This document shows positions 57,917 through 64,000 of a stretch of DNA of 64,000 bases, one piece after another (the stretch's first letter is position 1; the number at the start of each line of letters is the position of its first letter). The position numbers and the translations under genes were made by a program. This DNA comes from Cordilura impudica (taxonomy: Eukaryota; Arthropoda; Insecta; Diptera; Scathophagidae): the NCBI GenBank assembly GCA_963682025.1, contig OY821521.1:56679908-56743907 (forward strand). Direction: 5' to 3'. The notes under the pieces were generated by a model. The model saw only the letters and a program-made list of their open reading frames with translations, searched no databases and was not told the DNA's origin.

Positions 57917-60121
57917 ATGGCCGATAAACAGGATCTTTTGCTCTTGTTTGACCGCCCATCTGAACCTGTGTTCATGGAAAAGGGCAAGACAAGTACTGTT
58001 TTTGATATGCCCGAGACATTTTTAACCGATCGTTATCGGCCCATTGGCAACGAGGTACAATCTCGTTTTGGAGAAAAGGCTGAAAAGCGCATTCCAGTAC
58101 GTAATATTTCATTGCCGGATTTAAGGATTCCCATGTCTTTGGGTCGCGATGAACAATTCTCATTGTTTGTTCCACGTCATAGACGTATTGCCGGTCGCTT
58201 GATTGATATTTTCATGGGTTTGCGTTCAATTGATGATTTACAAAGTGTAGCCGTGTATGCTCGTGATCGTGTTAATCCCTTTTTGTTCAATTATGCTTTA
58301 TCCGTGGCTTTGTTGCATCGTCCTGATACGAAGGGTTTGGATTTGCCATCATTTGCACAAAATTTCCCTGCTAAATTCGTCGACTCTAAAGTTTTCCGTC
58401 AGGTGAGAGAAGAAGTGACTGTGGTGCCAGTAGGTTCCCGCATGCCTATTGTTGTGCCGAGAGACTATACAGCTTCTGATTTGGATCCAGAACATCGTTT
58501 ATGGTATTTCCGTGAAGATCTTGGCATCAATCTGCATCATTGGCATTGGCATTTAGTGTATCCCTTTGAAGCTGGTGATCGTACTATTGTCGACAAAGAT
58601 CGTCGCGGTGAATTATTTTACTATATGCATCAACAGATTGTGGCCCGCTATAATATGGAACGTTTTAGCAACAATTTGGCTCGTGTTAACAGATTCAACA
58701 ATATCCGCGAACCAATTGCTGAGGGTTATTTCCCTAAAATGGATTCTTTGGTAGCCAGTCGCGCTTGGCCACCCCGTTTCAATAATACTCGTTTGAGTGA
58801 TTTGAATCGCGAATTGGATCAAATTAATTTGGATCTCGGTGATTTGGAAAGATGGCGTGATCGTCTTTTTGAAGCCATCCATCAAGGTTTCATTGTAGAT
58901 GAAACTGGTAATCGCATCAATTTGGATGAACAACGTGGCATTGATATTTTGGGTAATATGATGGAGTCTTCTATTTTGTCACCCAATCGTGCATTGTATG
59001 GCGATTTCCATAATATGGGTCATGTGTTCATATCCTATGCCCATGATCCCGATCATCGTCATTTGGAGTCATTTGGTGTTATGGGAGATTCGGCCACTGC
59101 TATGCGTGATCCTGTTTTCTATAGATGGCATGCTTACATTGATGACATCTTCCAAGAACATAAAGCCCGTCTGACCGCCTACACTTTGCCTCAACTACAA
59201 TATGATGGCATTACCATTGCTGGCATCCAGGTAGCTAGTGATGGTGGTCAACCAAATATTTTATCTACATTCTGGCAGCAATCCGATGTGGATTTGTCGC
59301 GTGGCATGGATTTCGTACCCAGAGGCAATGTTTTCGCCCGTTTTACCCACTTGCAACATACCCCATTCACCTATACCATCAATGTTAATAACGATGGCGG
59401 TGCTCAACGTTTCGGTACTGTACGTATATTCCTGGGACCCAAGACCGATGAACGTGGCCAACCTATGTTGTTGAGGGATCAACGTTTATTGATGATGGAA
59501 TTAGATAAATTTGTTGTTTCCTGTAAGTATTTAGTTATGATTTAATTTTTGGAAATCAAAAAATTATAGTTAAATCTTTGTTGGTTAGTAAATCCTGGTC
59601 AAAATACCATCCGTCGCCGATCTACTGAGTCAAGTGTCACCATACCATTTGATCGTACCTTCCGTAATTTGGATGAAAATCGTCCAGCTGCTGGCACACC
59701 AGAAGAATTGGAATTCAACTTCTGTGGCTGTGGATGGCCAAATCATATGTTGATTCCCAAGGGTCTACCCGAAGGCCTACGCTGCGAATTGTTTGTAATG
59801 GTATCCAATTACGAAGACGACAGAGTAAGTTTTTACAAAATTGATTGCAAGGCTTTCCAAGGGTTTTTGGTTATTTAACTATTCTTTTTGAAATTTCTCT
59901 TACAGGTTGATCAACAATTAGTTGGCGTCTGCAGTAGTGCTGCTTCCTTCTGTGGTGTGCGTGATCGCCTATATCCCGATCGTCGTCCTATGGGTTATCC
60001 CTTCGATCGCTTGCCTCGCACTGGTGCTGATCGCTTGATTAATTTCTTGACTCCCAATATGAGTGTGGTTGATGTAAACATACGTCATGACAACAGAACT
60101 GTTTTGAGACCAAGTCAATAA
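57917..60121 (+). CDS. PPO2: Prophenoloxidase, PPO2-type, copy C
   Basis: Exons 57917-59522, 59589-59824 and 59906-60121 (1606, 236, 216 bases; 685 residues), with introns of 66 and 81 bases. Zymogen of the melanisation phenoloxidase. Arg50-Phe51 activation bond; CuA His208, His212, His238; CuB His365, His369, His405; GCGWPNHM near 582-589; no signal peptide. Close paralogue of copy B on the opposite strand. Differences are mostly conservative (Val172 for Glu, Asp190 for Glu, Ile326 and Ile334 for Val) apart from the 414-421 cluster, where C is nearer to copy A. The start is fixed by the shared TACAAATATGGCC context with B. All key residues are intact, so an active enzyme is expected. Confidence 0.97.
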
Positions 60122-60722
60122 ATTTGTACGCAATCCTATGGCTGTCACAACACATCTCTCTCCTTTAATATTCTCGCGAGCTCTCCCACCCTTTTACTTT
60201 GACAATTTTATATTTATAATATTTTGCAAATATTTTAATACTCATTTTTCTATGTACTTAATATAAATAAGTTTCTCATGTTAATAAATAGCAGTTATAT
60301 AAAAACCATTTCTTCTTACTTAATTGATACTTAAACCATTCGTAATTGAGAAAACAATTTTTTTCTTTATAAGCTCCTTAGACCAAATTCTGTTTAACCT
60401 GTCTTATTTATTTAATTATGAAATTGATATTTCAGTGCTCATTCTCGTGAAATCTAAAGTACTCATATCAAAAAATTTTACATAGCTTTGGGTATTTATA
60501 TAAAAAATATTGAAATATCTTTTATAAGTTATATATTTGTAGGGAAAAAGCTAGTCTATTGATCCAGCTAGAGTCTATTGGTAATTACAAAGCTTTCAGG
60601 TAGTACTTGAGTCAAACTATTGTGAATTGAAAACATTTATCACAAGAATAGCAGAGAAAATAACCAAATGCCAGGAAAGATAACTACGGGAAAGGTGGTA
60701 GCAATACTTAATTGATATAATA
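60122..60722 (+). other. 3' flank of PPO copy C
   Basis: AATAAA-type signals near 60284 (TTAATAAATAG); otherwise no feature. The sequence differs from the 3' flank of copy B within about 10 bases of the stop. Confidence 0.45.
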
Positions 60723-60900
60723 CTAGCAGAACCCAGCCCTCGAAATTCGAGTGCAAATTCTAGGAAATTTTATTTTATTATTCAATTTATTTCTTTCAAT
60801 GTTTTTTAATCTCTTTAATTCATTAAGTTTATATCATTATAAATATTTGTTGAACACACAGAAATAAAGGCCGCTTGTATGCCACCTAAAGGTATTAAAA
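60723..60900 (-). mobile_element. Helitron 3' end, minus orientation
   Basis: CTAG on the complement at 60723-60726, hairpin CTCGAAATTCGAG 60739-60751, then CAAATTCTAGGAAATTTT as at 11945. The body past about 60780 drifts from the other copies; the 5' end is not located. Confidence 0.7.
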
Positions 60901-60914
60901 TTTTTGGCAATTCG

Positions 60915-61130
60915 CAATTCAACACAGGGTACGTGTTATGCAATTATTGTAATGAAATCTGTACGTTAACTTTCGTGTTGCATAATGTAAAGTTGACTGT
61001 GCACGCATAACTTTCCTCAAACTCGATGAATTTAAACACTTAATAGCTCGAAAGAAAGAGCTTGATCCACTGATTGTTCTGAGATTGAAACGAGAAAGAT
61101 CCATGCATTAGAAGAGTAGCTATGAGAATT
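60915..61130 (-). repeat. Dispersed repeat family Z, inverted copy
   Basis: Inverse of 12595-12770 (CACGCATAACTTTCCTCAAA, AAGAGCTTGATCCAC). Confidence 0.6.
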
Positions 61131-61339
61131 CGAATTGCTTGAGTGAATGTGTCCCATAAGAAATGTACAGGGAAGAATCGCATTTTAGTATAACTTGAGT
61201 AAGGTGGGAGTTGAGTAAATTTCAATGATTGATGACTTATCTGTGTCTAAATACCTTTCATAAAAAAAAATTAAGGAAATCGGCCGGATAGAACGACCAG
61301 GCGGACTGACTTTAGTGTTCATAAATTTTTTTAATATAT

Positions 61340-61770
61340 AAGATTGGCCAAGGCATGAGTCATGGCCTCAAAAACATACTGTAGACAATTATGCAAAAAC
61401 TCCAGATGTTTTAAGTATATGCATAGCTGATGGTGATGATTCCATAACATCAGAACTAATTGAAAACATTTACAATAACACTAAAGTAACAGTATGGACA
61501 GGAAATTAAATACCGGAAAAATTTAGCACATATTCGGGTGTACGACAAGGATGTATTTTATCCATTCTACTATTTACGCTGTATCTAGCGGTTGGTGGGA
61601 TAAATGTGCGCCTACTGCTTTATGCTGATGATATAGTGCTGCTATCGGATAATATAATTATTATGCAAATAATAATAGATAATTTGGAAAGTTATTGCAA
61701 TTAATGGAACATGGAGGTCAACTTGGAAAAATCTGAAATGTTGGTGTTTAGAAGAGGAAGTCGATTATCA
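61340..61770 (+). pseudogene. Non-LTR reverse transcriptase fragment 1
   Basis: Frames give YSGVRQGCILSILLFTLYLA, then RLLLYADDIVLLSDN and WNMEVNLEKSEMLVFRRGS: RT motifs 4, 5 (YADD catalytic pair) and 6. Stops at 61510 and 61703 break it. No endonuclease or ORF1 nearby. Confidence 0.75.
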
Positions 61771-61781
61771 AGGCAAGAGAA

Positions 61782-62012
61782 TTGGATGTAGATCAAACGA
61801 AAGCAAAAGTTCTAATTCAAAACAAACATAAGAATGAATTTGACATAAAATCAGCGGTCAAGCTAGGTGATGCCCTATCAACACTTATACTTAATCTAGT
61901 GCTGCATTTTGCTGCCAGAGAAATTAATCAAGAAGGAATTGTATTCTATAAATCTAAAAAATTATTTACATACATATGCCTACGATATCGCGATTGTTGC
62001 ACACAATACTAG
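61782..62012 (+). pseudogene. Non-LTR reverse transcriptase fragment 2
   Basis: Reads FDIKSAVKLGDALSTLILNL, VLHFAAREINQEGIVFYKSK, and then in a shifted frame YAYDIAIVAHNTREF, where the YADD motif has become YAYD. It repeats motifs 4-5 already present in the preceding fragment, so two different elements (or a duplicated one) are joined here. Interrupted by R850 at about 62014. Confidence 0.65.
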
Positions 62013-62013
62013 A

Positions 62014-62750
62014 GAATTTTACCTACACCACTATATGGTTTGGGTATATTGACTTTGTGCTGATGTTTGCAACTACCAAAAATATTTGACCTAGACCCAT
62101 CTTTTATTATACCGATCGACTAGGAATCACTTTCCGTCCGTCCGTCTGTCAGTTTGTATGTCCATGTAACCTTGTAATAAAATTACAGGTCGCAAATATG
62201 AATAATTTTGATAAAATGTATTGTAAAATAAATTGAAATTGGTGAAAATCGGTCCATGTTCGGACCTAGTCCCCATATCAACTAAAATTGCCATAAGATC
62301 TAAATTATTATATAGATCTCAGTCAAATTGGGTTTGTGTGTATTTATTATATCCATTAATCAGTAGTCCAAAAATAAGCCCAATAAGACAGTTCTTAGTC
62401 ATAGCCCCCATATAAAGTTGCTTCCGATCTTCATTTAAATCTATTAAAAACGAAAAATATTGCACAGATTTTGCTCAAATTTTGTTTGTGTTTGTGTTTT
62501 CAAAATATAAGTGACTTTACCAAATATGATTAGGAGCGGCCTATTTTTCGACCTAGTCCCCATATAGATATATATATCCGATATGAACTTTTTCATATCT
62601 GCGGGCAAAAAATTAATAACGATGCCACTCAAATTTGGTGTATGCTTATTTTCTATATCCAATTAGATAAGAGATAGGGTCTCTAAACGCATGGTATAGG
62701 GTATCGTATAGTCGGTCTAAACCGAATATTATTTTCTCACTTGCTTTAAT
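62014..62750 (+). repeat. R850 copy inserted in retroelement debris
   Basis: Starts near TTTTACCTACACCACTATAT (first bases changed) and ends GGTATAGGGTATCGTATAGT. Carries the recurrent minus-strand frame at 62662-62444 (72 codons). Confidence 0.8.
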
Positions 62751-62839
62751 CTAAGGTTGTGAGACAATTAGATTTCGATAAACAATAGTTGGATCAATAA
62801 AAAATAGTTAATATTTTGAAATTGTGAACTTGAAAAACT

Positions 62840-63015
62840 AGCAGCTCACCAAACTGTTAAACGATATTTTAAAGCTCAAAGTATTTGATGGTTTGGACAT
62901 CTGATCCGCATACCGATTGAAACTATAAATAGAAAATTGCCAATGCAGGCAAAAAAGAGACTAGCAGTAGATCGTAATGCTTGGAGACGAGTTGTGAAAC
63001 ATTCTTTGGTCCATA
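62840..63015 (+). pseudogene. Reverse transcriptase C-terminal fragment
   Basis: One frame reads WFGHLIRIPIETINRKLPMQ, AKKRLAVDRNAWRRVVKHSL. The 'W.GH..R.P......' plus 'R..W' layout is the C-terminal zinc-less tail common in LINE ORF2 proteins. Probably the continuation of fragment 2 beyond the R850 insertion. Confidence 0.6.
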
Positions 63016-63705
63016 CCGGAAGGATATGACTAGAATGAGGGACGTAGCCAAGTCCCCCTACCCACAAATCATTTGAGAATTTTTAATTTCATATACACTT
63101 TCACATTATATCATCACGTTTGTTAAAATTTGCAGAGTATTTTTTTTTTTATGATGAGGACATAATTTTTTATAATGAGGATGTTACAGAAATTATCCTA
63201 AACGTTGAAACTTAAATTTATTGTAGTCGATTGTAAGCAGTGCAATATTTTAGTTTTATAAATAATAAAGCTAGCATTAGCCTTAGACCCTCAGTTTGTA
63301 TCTTTTGGATTTACGTTTCAGTTTGAATTTGTATAGCAAAATTTTAAATTTTTAAATTCACTTCAAAGCTTTTCATACAAATTTCAAGCGTACCGTTACG
63401 TTTAAGTAATGTATATAAGTAGATTTAAAATAAATAGTTTATTTTCGATATTTTGATTACAATATCCTAAGCTAGAGCTAGTTTGGAAATTCCAATTAAT
63501 AAATAATAAGCTTCTTCTCAGTTGAAGAACCGACCGAAAATGATGGAAACTTTAGAGCTCGTTTGAAATGTAGGGCAAAATGTGATGAACAATTGAAAAA
63601 TAGTTTAGAAAGAGCAATAAAAACGCCTCCTATATTAGTCCGTTTATACCAATATATATAATTGGAAAAGAAATTCGAAAAACAATGTCAAAGGAGTCAA
63701 CGATG
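63016..63705. other. Spacer, no gene seen
   Basis: AT-rich; no frame or repeat recognised. Confidence 0.45.
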
Positions 63706-64000
63706 CTGATTTCTTGTTGTTTGTAACTACCAAAAATATTTGACCTAGATCCATCTTTTATTATACCGATCGACTCAGAATCACTTTCTGAATCACTTTC
63801 TGAGTCGATTTAGCTATGTCCGTCCGTCCGTCTGTCCGTATGTCCGCCCGTCCGTCTGCGTGTCCCTGTAAACCTTGTTAACAAACTACAGGTTACAAAT
63901 ATGAACATATTGTGATGAAATTTGGTATATAAACTTTCATAGAATGACCGATATTGAAATTGGTGATAATCGTGCATGTTCAGACCTTGTCTCCATATAA
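63706..64000 (+). repeat. R850 copy, cut by the window end
   Basis: Begins inside the family (CTTGTTGTTTGTAACTACCA), runs through (CCGT)n at 63817-63861, and continues past 64000. Confidence 0.8.

Noticed and set aside
1..64000. tRNA, rRNA or snRNA genes
   Set aside because: No cloverleaf-like A and B boxes, rRNA-like GC-rich blocks or snRNA motifs were seen on reading both strands; a covariance search could still reveal a decayed copy.

Overview
The window looks like nuclear DNA of a higher fly (Diptera, Schizophora). A blow-fly-type genome is my best guess. The reasons are very high AT content, short GT-AG introns, fly-type TATA/initiator spacing, three genes of the insect prophenoloxidase PPO2 type, and a dense load of Helitron, Tc1/mariner, hAT, MULE, Harbinger, Penelope and non-LTR remnants. 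Species identity is an inference.

Real protein genes are few. (1) 177-540 (-) is a small two-exon candidate I do not recognise. (2) 5193-5909 (+) is the 3' end of a SLC38A11-like amino acid transporter, followed 8 bases after its stop by a 31-codon ORF for a single-pass membrane peptide. (3) Three complete 685-residue prophenoloxidases lie at 31893-34349 (+, four exons), 44058-46265 (-, three exons) and 57917-60121 (+, three exons). They keep all six copper-ligand histidines, the activation Arg-Phe bond and the thioester-like motif. The second and third copies are almost identical in coding sequence although their promoters, UTRs and first introns have diverged. All three share a TATA box, an ATTAGTT-type start site and an AACCACA (RUNX/Lozenge-type) site at nearly the same spacing. 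This fits parallel expression in crystal-cell-like haemocytes supplying the melanisation cascade.

The rest is accessory DNA. 0.8-5 kb: MITEs, retroelement debris, a Helitron, two hammerhead-like motifs. 7-9.5 kb: a 40-bp minisatellite. 11.8-13.3 kb: a long inverted repeat, one arm holding a Helitron whose empty site survives in the other arm. 13.9-16.8 kb: a hAT element with perfect 8-bp target duplication, itself carrying a 190-bp insertion. 18-19.4 kb: non-LTR reverse transcriptase. 20.3-22.8 kb: a MITE and an AAAAATT heptamer array. 24.6-31 kb: mariner debris, a MULE with minisatellite-like TIRs and 9-bp target duplication, a TA-flanked MITE, TATACCCTATACC repeats, minisatellites, jockey-like endonuclease. 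35-37 kb: Harbinger fragment and dispersed repeat. 39.2-41.9 kb: a 2.7-kb ATAATTT array with about 1.05-kb higher-order structure. 47-57 kb: Helitron, heptamer-bearing elements, a foldback element, a Penelope-like 3' end with GIY-YIG domain and hammerhead motif. 60-64 kb: Helitron end and reverse transcriptase fragments.

The least expected signals are two unrelated hammerhead-type motifs (one with compensatory base change between copies), a dispersed element family whose middle expands into kilobase heptamer arrays, evidence of coding-only gene conversion between two inverted PPO genes, and the membrane micropeptide ORF behind the transporter. All repeat family names (X, Z, R850, GTG, heptamer-core element) are labels coined here for this window.
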